Shown here: piece by piece, positions 6,880 through 14,395 of the stretch
Layout: each line of letters begins with the position of its first letter
Position numbering within the stretch: the first letter of the stretch is position 1
From: a virus
Virus record (IMG/VR): IMGVR_UViG_3300032397_000093
Coordinates: 1 to 22,203 of that record
Strand: one strand, 5' to 3'
DNA: 22,203 nt
The notes under the pieces: model-generated
Seen by the model: the letters and a program-made list of their open reading frames with translations, nothing else
Databases searched by the model: none
What the model was told of the DNA's origin: nothing
Program-made: the position numbers and the translations under genes

Positions 6880-7476
6880 ATGCGTAAGATCGGAATCGCC
6901 CTGCTGTTGGGCGTATGCCTTGCTTTGGCGGGCTGCACACCCAAGACGGACAGCATCGCGCACCCCGGAACGATGGTGACTGCCGCCCAGTTGCAGCAGG
7001 AGATCATCGTCCTGACCGGCGACCTGGACAAAGATGCGCTGGCGCTCAAGGGCGCAGCCGACGCGCTCGCCGTCAAAGTGGAGCTGCACAATATTGCCGT
7101 GAAGGTCTTGAACGACCGCGCGGCGGCGGCGCAGGCCGACCTTGCGCAGCAGGAGGAGACGCGCGCGGAAATCTGGAACATCGCAAGCGGGGTTCTCACA
7201 GCGGGGATTCCCGCAGCGACCGCCGCGTCCGGACCGCTGGCGCCCATCGTCGGCGGCGGACTGACTCTTGGACTCGCCGCGCTCACCGTATATTTCAGAC
7301 GCAAGAAAAACCAGGCGCAAGATGTGAACAACGTCCTCGTTCCGGCGATAGAAAAGGTTGAGCCAAAGATGCCCGGCGCCAAACCGTCCGGCCCGGTCAA
7401 GGCTGAGATTGCAGCCAACACCACCCCGGCGGTCACGGCTGAAATCGCGGCGATCAAGGCAGGCTTGGGTATCTGA
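6880..7476 (+). CDS. Lipoprotein with C-proximal membrane segment (unimolecular spanin candidate)
   Basis: This 198-residue protein starts with a lipoprotein signal: MRKIGIALLLGVCLALAGC, with lipobox LAGC and Cys19. Residues about 20-105 are helical (LQQEIIVLTGDLDKDALALK, then RAAAAQADLAQQEETRAEIW). A Gly/Ala/Leu-rich hydrophobic stretch at about 114-138 is followed by RRKK, a typical cytoplasmic stop-transfer signal, and then about 55 Pro/Lys/Ala-rich residues. Outer-membrane lipid anchor plus inner-membrane segment is the plan of single-gene spanins such as T1 gp11. The cytoplasmic tail is longer than in T1. A plain phage lipoprotein is the alternative. The start has AGGAGA upstream. Confidence 0.65.
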   Translation: MRKIGIALLLGVCLALAGCTPKTDSIAHPGTMVTAAQLQQEIIVLTGDLDKDALALKGAADALAVKVELHNIAVKVLNDRAAAAQADLAQQEETRAEIWNIASGVLTAGIPAATAASGPLAPIVGGGLTLGLAALTVYFRRKKNQAQDVNNVLVPAIEKVEPKMPGAKPSGPVKAEIAANTTPAVTAEIAAIKAGLGI

Positions 7477-7489
7477 GAAGGGATAGACC

Positions 7490-8233
7490 ATGAGCGCGCC
7501 GGCACAACCGACCCTTTCGATAGTGAACGACAACACGGGGACATCCGCGACGGCGACGATCACCGGGACGGCGGGGGTCACGCACGGACTGTACTACCGG
7601 AAGGTCGGGGATGCGGCGTGGACGGCGGGGCTGACGCGCGTGGGGAACGGGACGATTGTGCAGACGGGGCTGACGGCGGGGACGCGGTACAGCTTCCTTG
7701 TGGTCTCCTCGAACGTGGACGGGAACAGCCTGCCGTCGAAATGCGTGTTCCTGGAAATCTGCGCGGCGACGGCGGTGCGGGAGTTGTGCGCGCTTGAGGT
7801 GAAGGCGCTGCTGGACGAGCTGGTGGCGGAGACGCGGCTGTCGGCCGCGCATCGTCCGGCGCATTACGTCCTGCCGACCTCTCCGAAGCACCTGGAGGCG
7901 CACCTGTACCAGCTCGACCCGGCGCCGTGCGAGCAGGAGACGGAGAACTTCAGCGAGACGTGGTGGTGGCAGCCGTTCGCCATAGACATTTACGTGCAGC
8001 GCGCCGAGTCGGCGACGACGGCGGTGGACCCGGTGCTGACGGAGGTTGAGGCGCGGACGCACGCGAAGCTGGCGGCTGGCCCGCGCCTGAACGGGAAGGC
8101 TATCCGCACCGAAGTGCGGCCGCCGCAGTTCTTCAAGCACGGCGCGCAGTACGAAGGAGTGCGCGTGAATTTCTGGGTGCTGTACGGCACCCGTGACACC
8201 GACCCGTTCACGAACGCGGCCGGCACAGTATAA
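7490..8233 (+). CDS. Tail terminator-like protein with N-terminal FN3-like domain
   Basis: This 247-residue protein has two parts. Residues about 5-90 look like a fibronectin type III domain: PTLSIVNDNTGTSATATITG, then GLYYRKVGDAAW and the classic LTAGTRYSFLVVSSNVDGNS. Residues about 95-247 resemble tail terminators of the gpU type: a helix, then QPFAIDIYVQRAESATTAVD, a helical segment (VLTEVEARTHAKLAAG) and a final strand (GVRVNFWVLYGTRDTDPF). The gene directly precedes the tail tube gene, where gpU lies in lambda. An FN3 domain here would decorate the top of the tail at the head joint. Both domain calls are by pattern. Confidence 0.65.
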   Translation: MSAPAQPTLSIVNDNTGTSATATITGTAGVTHGLYYRKVGDAAWTAGLTRVGNGTIVQTGLTAGTRYSFLVVSSNVDGNSLPSKCVFLEICAATAVRELCALEVKALLDELVAETRLSAAHRPAHYVLPTSPKHLEAHLYQLDPAPCEQETENFSETWWWQPFAIDIYVQRAESATTAVDPVLTEVEARTHAKLAAGPRLNGKAIRTEVRPPQFFKHGAQYEGVRVNFWVLYGTRDTDPFTNAAGTV

Positions 8234-8248
8234 AGAGGAGGGACGCAA

Positions 8249-9166
8249 ATGGCGAACGCACCGAGGCTCAAGAGGATCCGGCTGCTGGCGGCGAAAATCG
8301 AGACGACCCCCGGCGACATTGAGACGCTGGCAGCGGAGGATGCGGTGTTCCGGGTGTTCAACCTGCTGCTCAACCCTGACACGGAGATGGAGGAGCGGCC
8401 CGCGCAGGCGGGGTTCGGGTACGACCCGGCGGTTCCGGGGGCGCGCAAGGGGCGGTGCCGGTTCAGCAGCTACCTGTACGGCGCCACGGCGACCCCGGCA
8501 TGGGCGGCGACGTTCCTGCCGAGCATCGGCATGGGGAGCACGGGGACGGCGTACAAGCTGGACCCGCGGGTGCCGGAGATATCAGGCTCGCCGCTTCACA
8601 CCCTGACGCTGGCCGGCTACCAGAACGGGACGAAGAAGGCGGTCTTTGGCGCGATGGGGAACGGCAAGTTCACCTTCCCGGCGGGCAAGTGCGCATTCGG
8701 GGAGTTCGACTACCCCGGCAAGTGGGCGAGGAAGGCGGACATCGCCATCCTGGTCCCGACCTACGACGCGCTGCCTCCGCTGCGCGTGGTGAGCAGCGAA
8801 CTGGCCATCGGGGCGAAGACCCCGAAGGTCGCCCAGGTGACGATTGACCTGGGGAACGTGGTGCATCTGCGCGAGGACACGCGCGACGCGCTGGGGATAC
8901 ACAGCGCGGTGATCGCCAACCGCAAGACGATCCTCACGCTGGACCCGGAGAGCCGCCTCGTGGCCGAGGAGGACTGGTACGGCGACTGGCTGGCGGGGGC
9001 CGAGGCCAACCTGACGCTCAAGTGCGTGGCCGGCGACGACCTGCTGACCGTCACGGCGACGAAACTCCAGATTCAGCGGATCGAGGAAGCGGACCGCGAG
9101 GGCGTGGAGACGGAGAGCCTCCAGTGCTCGCTGAACGCGGACGACCTGACGTTCACGTTTGAGTGA
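8249..9166 (+). CDS. Major tail tube protein
   Basis: This 305-residue protein occupies the tail tube position between the terminator and the tail assembly chaperones. It polymerises as rings into the tube through which DNA passes. Visible features are a beta-rich sequence with repeated short strands, the phrase AKIETTPGDIETLAAEDAVF near the N-terminus (typical of tube proteins, which often open with K.E.T.G) and a long central stretch with GTKKAVFGAMGNGKFTFPAG. The C-terminus ends in strands (SLQCSLNADDLTFTFE). The length is within range for the larger tube proteins. The start has GAGGAGG 9 bases upstream. It is followed by a 9-bp tract and a palindrome. Confidence 0.8.
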   Translation: MANAPRLKRIRLLAAKIETTPGDIETLAAEDAVFRVFNLLLNPDTEMEERPAQAGFGYDPAVPGARKGRCRFSSYLYGATATPAWAATFLPSIGMGSTGTAYKLDPRVPEISGSPLHTLTLAGYQNGTKKAVFGAMGNGKFTFPAGKCAFGEFDYPGKWARKADIAILVPTYDALPPLRVVSSELAIGAKTPKVAQVTIDLGNVVHLREDTRDALGIHSAVIANRKTILTLDPESRLVAEEDWYGDWLAGAEANLTLKCVAGDDLLTVTATKLQIQRIEEADREGVETESLQCSLNADDLTFTFE

Positions 9167-9195
9167 TCGGACGGATTAGACCGATCCGACGGATA
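9163..9195 (+). repeat. 9-bp tandem tract 5
   Basis: The units TGATCGGAC, GGATTAGAC, CGATCCGAC and GGATATCTC begin at the tail tube stop codon. A GGTGCGC palindrome follows directly. Confidence 0.75.
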
Positions 9196-9199
9196 TCTC

Positions 9200-9220
9200 A
9201 GGTGCGCACAGCGCACCGCT
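9200..9220 (+). repeat. GGTGCGC palindrome, copy 2
   Basis: GGTGCGC (9201-9207), ACA, GCGCACC (9211-9217) form a perfect 7-bp hairpin with the same outer bases (A before, GCT after) as copies 1 and 4. It is intergenic, with no T-run. Confidence 0.85.
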
Positions 9221-9239
9221 TTGTGACCGGGAGAGAGCC

Positions 9240-9650
9240 ATGTTGAGCACGAAGCAGACGTTTGTGGTGGGGATGGGGGAGAAGGCGCACGACCCCCTCC
9301 CCACGGATCCGCAATTCGAGTTCCGCTATCCGACCTGCGAGGAGTGGTTCGAGATATGCGGGCTGGTCAACGAGAAACTGAGCAACGAGGAGTTCATCCG
9401 CAAGGTGCTGGACCTGCTGATGAAGTTCGGCAAGGTTGGCCGCAATCTGGACGCCGGAAAGAGCATTGCCGCGCTGCTGGTCCCTGCGGACGCGGTTGAA
9501 CTTTATCATCGCTTCCGCACGGGGGCGATTATGAGGCCAGAACAGGCAAAAAACTCCGAATCGCCGTCGCCCACGGGTGGCGGCGAATCTGCAACGGCAG
9601 ATGCCCCGACCTCAGCACAGGCGGAAAGTGCCCCGACGCCCCAAGCGTAG
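9240..9650 (+). CDS. Tail assembly chaperone (gpG-like)
   Basis: This 136-residue protein lies between tail tube and tape measure genes, the place of lambda gpG. Such chaperones bind the tape measure protein and help the tube polymerise around it; they are not in the finished tail. The protein has an acidic, helical first 105 residues (LVNEKLSNEEFIRKVLDLLM) and a low-complexity Ser/Thr/Ala/Pro tail (ESPSPTGGGESATADAPTSAQ). The switch between the two parts falls exactly at a slippery heptamer at 9548-9554. The main product stops at 9650; a fraction shifts frame to make the longer gpGT-like protein. GGGAGAG precedes the ATG. Confidence 0.85.
   Translation: MLSTKQTFVVGMGEKAHDPLPTDPQFEFRYPTCEEWFEICGLVNEKLSNEEFIRKVLDLLMKFGKVGRNLDAGKSIAALLVPADAVELYHRFRTGAIMRPEQAKNSESPSPTGGGESATADAPTSAQAESAPTPQA
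9548..9586 (+). promoter_or_regulatory. Programmed -1 frameshift signal
   Basis: The heptamer A AAA AAC (9548-9554) is in register with the gpG-like frame (GCA AAA AAC). A 6-base spacer (9555-9560) is followed by a hairpin of ten consecutive pairs, two of them T-G, with arms 9561-9570 and 9577-9586. All three parts of a standard -1 signal are present with ideal spacing. A shift here joins the chaperone to the open -1 frame that ends at 9922. Confidence 0.9.
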
Positions 9651-9922
9651 CGGAGCCGTTCGAGTTCGACTGCGTGGAGTGCGATGGGGCCGGATGCGAG
9701 GTCTGCAACGGCAGCGGGGTCATGGCGCTGACGCAGTGCCCGCGGATGGTGATTACGGCGCAGAGCGGGCAGATTGTGATGCTGGCGGAGTTGTTCAAGA
9801 AGGGATTGCCGCCGGTCCACGGCGGGACGCTGGACCAGACGGAGGCGTTCTTGCAGGCGGCGCGGTTCGTCTGGGCGGAGCAGGCGGCGTGCGAGGCGGA
9901 AGCGACGAAACGAAGGGAATGA
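9554..9922 (+). CDS. gpT-like frameshift extension with DnaJ-type zinc motif
   Basis: The -1 frame is open from the slippery site to 9922 and would add 122 residues to the first 105 of the chaperone, giving a 227-residue gpGT-like protein. There is no good ribosome site for a separate start (a GTG at 9674 lacks one). The extension is Cys-rich: CNGRC, a further Cys, then CVECDGAGCEVCNGSG, two adjacent CxxCxGxG motifs as in the zinc-binding region of DnaJ, at about residues 145-160 of the fusion. The remainder is helical and ends just before the tape measure start. In lambda the T part binds the tube protein while G binds the tape measure. Confidence 0.85.
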   Translation, partial: LRIAVAHGWRRICNGRCPDLSTGGKCPDAPSVAEPFEFDCVECDGAGCEVCNGSGVMALTQCPRMVITAQSGQIVMLAELFKKGLPPVHGGTLDQTEAFLQAARFVWAEQAACEAEATKRRE

Positions 9923-9925
9923 TGG

Positions 9926-12607
9926 ATGGCTGACGAAAGCAAAGGGCTTGAACTGATCGTCCGGGCGCGGAACGAGGTGGGCGTCAGCATGACGCGCCTC
10001 AACGCCGACCTGGAGAAGATGCAGGCGGAGACCTACCGGCTGAACCACAGCGCGCGGGAGACGGAGCGGCACGATGTGGACCTGCATTTCGAGGGGTTGC
10101 GCGCCAGGCACGAGTCGCAGCAGAAGCTCCTGACGGAGATAACGAAGAAGAGCGCGGACGAGCGCGCTGCCATCGAGACGCGGGCGCGGACGCTGGGCCG
10201 GCCATATTCCACAGGCGAAGAGGAGCAGCTTGGGAAGCTGGCGAAGCGCGGCGAGCAGATTGCGGCGATGGAGACGAAGCTGGGGGAGGTGCGGGCGGCG
10301 GCCGCGGAGAAGGAGACGGCGCAACGGCGCGTTCAGGCGGACAAGGAATCGGAGCAGGACACCGAGCGGCTGGTAGCGGCGGAGAAGTACGCCGACGCGG
10401 AGAGCGCCAGCCAGGAGCGCTACGTCCGGGAGCAGATGGACCGCATCGGCGAGGTGCGCGAGGCGGAGGCGGCGGAGTGGAACAACAGGCTGGTGGATGC
10501 GGACAAGTTCGCGCAGGCGGAGCGGGAGACGGCGGAGCGGACGAAGGCGGACAAGGTGCGGCTGGCCGGGGAGATGTACGACGCGACGCACACGGCGCGG
10601 CAGAACGAGATCCGCTCGGCGATGGAGCACTTCAGCCAGATGAAGCAGTTGCACCTGGAGGACGGAGAGTGGCGCACGAAGGTTGCGGAGGCGGCGCGGG
10701 CGAAAGTTGCGCAGATTAACAAGCGGTACGACGAGCAGGAGGAGGGGGGCGGGGCGGTGATGCGGGGGCTGATGCGCGCGGCAACGCGCATCCTGGGCGT
10801 CACCACGGCAGTCCGCGTGGGAATCGGCACGGCCGGTTATTTAATGGGCGTTAGCGAAACCGCGCGAAATTTGCAGGACAGCGGGGGCGGCGACTCGCTG
10901 CGGCTAATTCTCCAGCAGCGCCAGGCTGCGCGTCAGGTCGCATGGCAGATACCCATCGTCGGTTTCACCATCGCGCAGTTGATGAAGAACATGTCCGATG
11001 ATTACTCGGTGGAGAAACTCGCCAAGGGGGTTGATACGAGCGCGCGCGCCTCCGCCGGCGCACGCGAATATGCCGCGCAGCGAACAAGCGGCGCGGGGCG
11101 CGCGGCCCTTGAGGCGCAAGGGGCTGGGGCGCTGGAACTGCGGTTTGCCGACCAGGCGGCGGCCGTCAGAAATCAAGCATTGAAACGACATGCCCTGGCG
11201 CGCGAGGCGGAAGATGCCGCAAAGACCGCGCGTGACGCGGACGAACGGGTGGGCAAGGCATGGGACTCCATGTACCGTTTCGGATATCAGCGAAACGCCG
11301 CCACGAATGAATATGTCGCAAGCGTTACGGCCAGGGTTGAAGCGGGGGCCAGCGCGCACACTGCGATGCTCGCGCTGAACGAGGCCAGAATCGCCGACGC
11401 GAAAGAGTCCGCTGAAAAGCAGACGATTCTGGAGCGCGACTTGGAAGATGCCCGCACCACATACACCAAGTCGGGGGTCACGGTGCGAATAGCCGAGGAA
11501 GAGAAAGCGGCGAACCAACTGATTCGGATTCTGAGAGAGCGGAACCAGTCTGTGGTGGGGATTGAGGCTGAACTGGCCCGCCGCGTTCGCGCTATTCGGG
11601 AAGAAGAACAGACCAACTATAAACTCCAGACGCTGGCCGCGCAGGCGCCGACGCGCTCGATAGTCGAGCAGCAGAGGCGAGACTGGGAAGAGTTGATTAC
11701 CCGCCAGAAGCTCGATCCGGGGCTGAAGGACAATCCCGCCGCCACGGCGTCGCTCCACGAGAAGCAGCAGGATGCCATGCGGGCGACATGGGCGATGCAA
11801 AAAGAGGACGTGGCGCACGCGCTGGATTATGAGCGGAAGATCGCCGACATGACGGGCGGGGCGGCGGTTGCCGAGGCGCGGGCGCGGGAGGTGGAAGCAC
11901 TCAAGGAATCCTTCCGGGAGAAGGAGCGGGCGTACCAGGACGACGCCTGGATGATGGCGCGGATCGTCGAGACGCGCGACGCGCAGGAACGGGCGCGGAC
12001 GCGCCAGTGGGCGCGCGAGGACGCGGAGTTCGCCAGAGACCAAGCCACGCAACGGTTCATGCTGGAGAACATGGGCGAGAGTATGGAGTCCGCGAAGCGG
12101 CGCGAGCATAAAGCCGCTTACGAAGCCTACAGCGCCGAGTGGAAGACGGCCGACCCGGCAAGGCGGCGGGAACTTGAGCAAACATACTTTGCAGGCGAGA
12201 AGGAGCGCAATGCGCGGTTCGGCAGGCAGGAGACGGATCGCTCCGGGTCGCTTCTGGTTGAGTCGCTGCGCATGGCCGGCAGGGGGGCGGAGGCGGAGGC
12301 GCTGGAGCGCCGGATGCAGTTCGAGGCGTCCCTGCGCGGGACGGAAGACCCGGCGGAGCAGGCGATGCTGCGTGCGCGGTTCGGCTACCAGGAGGCTGCG
12401 CAGGCTGGGCGCGGGCAGGGGCGGTACGAGACGGCCACGTCCGCCAGCCGGTTCCTGACGCACACGCCGGGGTACACCGATCCGATGATGGCCGCGGGCG
12501 GGGTAATGCGCAAGGCGGCGGACGATTTTCTGAAAGCGGTGGAAGCCTTTGCTAAGGCGAAGGGGATCACGATTGAGAAGGTGGAGACCTTCCGGGGGAG
12601 GTCGTAA
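9926..12607 (+). CDS. Tape measure protein
   Basis: This 893-residue protein is the longest in the window and follows the chaperone pair, so it sets tail length. Nearly all of it is charged helix and coiled coil rich in Glu, Arg, Ala and Gln (residues 1-270 and 370-870). Two short hydrophobic segments lie in the middle: about 281-310 (ILGVTTAVRVGIGTAGYLMG) and about 337-356 (VAWQIPIVGFTIAQLMK). Tape measures often carry such segments, thought to help DNA cross the host membrane. No peptidase or lysozyme domain is seen. The stop overlaps the next ATG by one base. Codons between about 10840 and 11640 look less G/C-biased than on either side, hinting at a mosaic middle. Confidence 0.88.
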   Translation: MADESKGLELIVRARNEVGVSMTRLNADLEKMQAETYRLNHSARETERHDVDLHFEGLRARHESQQKLLTEITKKSADERAAIETRARTLGRPYSTGEEEQLGKLAKRGEQIAAMETKLGEVRAAAAEKETAQRRVQADKESEQDTERLVAAEKYADAESASQERYVREQMDRIGEVREAEAAEWNNRLVDADKFAQAERETAERTKADKVRLAGEMYDATHTARQNEIRSAMEHFSQMKQLHLEDGEWRTKVAEAARAKVAQINKRYDEQEEGGGAVMRGLMRAATRILGVTTAVRVGIGTAGYLMGVSETARNLQDSGGGDSLRLILQQRQAARQVAWQIPIVGFTIAQLMKNMSDDYSVEKLAKGVDTSARASAGAREYAAQRTSGAGRAALEAQGAGALELRFADQAAAVRNQALKRHALAREAEDAAKTARDADERVGKAWDSMYRFGYQRNAATNEYVASVTARVEAGASAHTAMLALNEARIADAKESAEKQTILERDLEDARTTYTKSGVTVRIAEEEKAANQLIRILRERNQSVVGIEAELARRVRAIREEEQTNYKLQTLAAQAPTRSIVEQQRRDWEELITRQKLDPGLKDNPAATASLHEKQQDAMRATWAMQKEDVAHALDYERKIADMTGGAAVAEARAREVEALKESFREKERAYQDDAWMMARIVETRDAQERARTRQWAREDAEFARDQATQRFMLENMGESMESAKRREHKAAYEAYSAEWKTADPARRRELEQTYFAGEKERNARFGRQETDRSGSLLVESLRMAGRGAEAEALERRMQFEASLRGTEDPAEQAMLRARFGYQEAAQAGRGQGRYETATSASRFLTHTPGYTDPMMAAGGVMRKAADDFLKAVEAFAKAKGITIEKVETFRGRS

Positions 12608-13491
12608 TGGCGCTGGTGAACGTCAAGGAAAGCTGGAGCAAGGCGAACTGCGCGATAGGGCGCGGCGCCAGCGCGGGGATCATCGAGGGGACGGCGGCGA
12701 AGGGGTTCACGGTCCTGTTCAACTCCTGCTCGAACAGCAACGTGCTGCTGGCGGTTTTAGCCAACGACGGGGTGCAGCACGTGCCGGCGCTCGGCGAGGC
12801 TTTTGACGTGGCGAATCCGGGGATGTTGTGCCGGCGGGTGCGCGTGGTGAACCCGCTGGGGCCGCTGCTGTATGAGGTGCTGGCGGAGTACGGGACGGCG
12901 AACTCCGTGCTGGGCGTGCCGGTGGCTGCGCCGCGCATCCAGTGGGCGGGGCAAAAGGTGATGGAGGCGGTGAACTTCGACGCGGCGGGCGTGGCGTACA
13001 AGAACAGCATCGGGGACATCATCACGGGGGTGCAGAGGCCGTTCTACGACCTGGTGTACACGCACACGCGGAACGAGGCGGCGGCGACGTTCGCCAAATC
13101 AGGGTATCGCGGGACGCTGAACAGCGGGTCGCAGACGCTTGACGGCACGTCCTACGCGGCGAAGTTGTGCCTGATGGAGAACATCCAGGCGGCGCGCGTG
13201 CTGTCCGTTGACAACTGGTACTACTGGGAAGTGACCTACACCATCATCATCCGAAACACGATAGTGGGGGCGACGGATTACGGCTGGCAGCGGCGCGAGT
13301 TGAACAAGGGGCCGCGCTATCGCCCGACGGCCGGAGCGGCGCCGAAAATGGTAAAGGATTTGGACGGCCGGAGCGAGGCGCGGCTGGCGGCTGATGGGAC
13401 GCTGCTGGCGGATGCCGCAGCCGACATAGCGGTGCTGTTTGACGACTACTCGGCGGTGAGCTGGGCGGCGCTGGGGTTGTCAACGTCGTGA
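12607..13491 (+). CDS. Tail protein after tape measure, family not recognised
   Basis: This 294-residue protein starts on the stop of the tape measure gene (TAATG), so it is part of the tail operon. Distal tail or tail-tip proteins are usual here. The sequence is beta-rich with short strands (KGFTVLFNSCSNSNVLLAVL, then WYYWEVTYTIIIRN) and a central helix-poor part containing GDIITGVQRPFYDLVYTHTR. The C-terminal 80 residues (RGPRYRPTAGAAPKMV is approximate in layout; see GPRYRPTAG and LDGRSEARLAADGTLL) look like an exposed domain. No motif allows a family call. It may be the counterpart of the distal tail protein. The next gene starts on its stop (GTGA). Confidence 0.6.
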   Translation: MALVNVKESWSKANCAIGRGASAGIIEGTAAKGFTVLFNSCSNSNVLLAVLANDGVQHVPALGEAFDVANPGMLCRRVRVVNPLGPLLYEVLAEYGTANSVLGVPVAAPRIQWAGQKVMEAVNFDAAGVAYKNSIGDIITGVQRPFYDLVYTHTRNEAAATFAKSGYRGTLNSGSQTLDGTSYAAKLCLMENIQAARVLSVDNWYYWEVTYTIIIRNTIVGATDYGWQRRELNKGPRYRPTAGAAPKMVKDLDGRSEARLAADGTLLADAAADIAVLFDDYSAVSWAALGLSTS

Positions 13492-14159
13492 CGGGAGCGC
13501 CGTTGCGCCCCGCTATGACCGATAGGCCCGATAGGACTGATACCGTGGCGGAGAACGACGAAAAAGTTATCGCGCTGGGCGAGGAGGCGGTTGCGGAGAT
13601 CGCCGTCGTCCTGGCGGAGCACCGTATGCCGCTGCGGCCCGGCGCGCCCAGGCCGGCCCCGCCGGATGTGTACCTGCCGACTGTGCCGTTCAAGAACGTC
13701 AGCGGCTTTGCCTTGCCCGAGGGCGGTATCGGATGGGTTGAGGGCGGGGAGACCGACGGCGTCTCGCACAGCGTCACCCGGCCGGAATATCCGGGGATCA
13801 GCCGGTGCATCATCGCGGCGACTCCGGTGCCGGATGGGGAACATGGGCGCGGGTACACCGGCTTTCAACCCTGCTCAATCCTCCTGGCCGATTATGCCGG
13901 AACTGATGTGGGGGATTTCGTCGGGACCGGCAAGGACCTCTTCACCGCCGTCAAGTATCCCGGCGGCCTCTTCCTGGTGCTGGCGAAGCTGACGACGCCC
14001 TACGCGCGCGTCATCCGCATCCAGAACCGGCTCGATAACAAGATGATCCGCACCGGCGCGGGCGCGGCGGACGGCAGGCCGGTGAAGGTGCTGATACTGA
14101 ACGCCAGCCACGTGGTGACGCAGACGGCGCCGAACCGGCTCGGGATCGCATCCGCATAG
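13488..14159 (+). CDS. Hypothetical tail-region protein
   Basis: The frame of 223 residues overlaps the previous stop through GTGA. I do not recognise it. The start is uncertain: codons 4-19 or so (PLRPAMTDRPDRTDT) are encoded by a 9-bp tandem tract, which elsewhere is intergenic, so a later GTG at 13545 (204 residues, beginning AENDEKVIALGEEAV) may be the true start; an ATG at 13515 is a third choice. The body has a long helix, a Pro-rich link (RPGAPRPAPPDVYLPTVPF) and a beta-rich remainder (GGLFLVLAKLTTPYARVIRI, then VKVLILNASHVV). It may be a virion protein of the tail tip. AGGAGA near its end serves the next small gene. Confidence 0.55.
   Translation: MTGAPLRPAMTDRPDRTDTVAENDEKVIALGEEAVAEIAVVLAEHRMPLRPGAPRPAPPDVYLPTVPFKNVSGFALPEGGIGWVEGGETDGVSHSVTRPEYPGISRCIIAATPVPDGEHGRGYTGFQPCSILLADYAGTDVGDFVGTGKDLFTAVKYPGGLFLVLAKLTTPYARVIRIQNRLDNKMIRTGAGAADGRPVKVLILNASHVVTQTAPNRLGIASA
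13514..13543 (+). repeat. 9-bp tandem tract 6, at a gene start
   Basis: Units like CGATAGGCC and CGATAGGAC repeat three times at the 5' end of the gene at 13488. If translated, they give MTDRPDRTD. This supports a start downstream of the tract or an insertion into coding sequence. Confidence 0.75.
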
Positions 14160-14168
14160 GAGACCCAG

Positions 14169-14330
14169 GTGATCATTGTCGTGGATTCAAATGGAGTCGT
14201 TTATGAGGCCGAGAACCTCGTCCCGGGTGCCGGCGAAGTGTTCACTGACGACGATGGCCTCCTGGACCTGTCCGCATACAGCACGACGGACTACGGAGAC
14301 GGCGTCACCCTGTGGGGCGGACTCCTGTGA
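14169..14330 (+). CDS. Small 53-residue protein sharing a module with the fibre-like protein
   Basis: A GTG at 14169 is preceded by AGGAGA (14158-14163) with good spacing and opens a 53-codon frame ending at TGA 14328-14330. The product starts (M)IIVVDSNGVVYEAENLV and ends VTLWGGLL. It is clearly related to residues about 216-265 of the protein encoded downstream at 14396: by my ungapped count, 26 of 50 positions are identical, with shared phrases VVDS.G.VY and TT..GD.V.L. The module therefore occurs both alone and inside the larger protein. It may be a small assembly or attachment domain of the tail tip. The homology makes this a real gene despite its size. Confidence 0.7.
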   Translation: MIIVVDSNGVVYEAENLVPGAGEVFTDDDGLLDLSAYSTTDYGDGVTLWGGLL

Positions 14331-14359
14331 GCCGCGCGGGGCTGGCCCGCGTGGTCCTC

Positions 14360-14380
14360 AGGTGCGCTCTGTGCACCGCG
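14360..14380 (+). repeat. GGTGCGC palindrome, copy 3
   Basis: GGTGCGC (14361-14367), TCT, GTGCACC (14371-14377) form a 7-bp hairpin with one G-T pair, preceded by A. It lies between the small gene and the fibre-like gene, about 16 bases before the chosen start. Confidence 0.7.
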
Positions 14381-14395
14381 CTGATCGGATTGCTC

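Noticed and set aside
9674-9922. Separate gene starting at GTG 9674
   Set aside because: It has no ribosome site, and the frame is open back to a perfect slippery site, so it is better read as a frameshift extension.
14312-14395. N-terminal extension of the fibre-like protein that looks like a signal peptide
   Set aside because: It overlaps the 53-residue gene and is encoded by the palindrome; it has no ribosome site.
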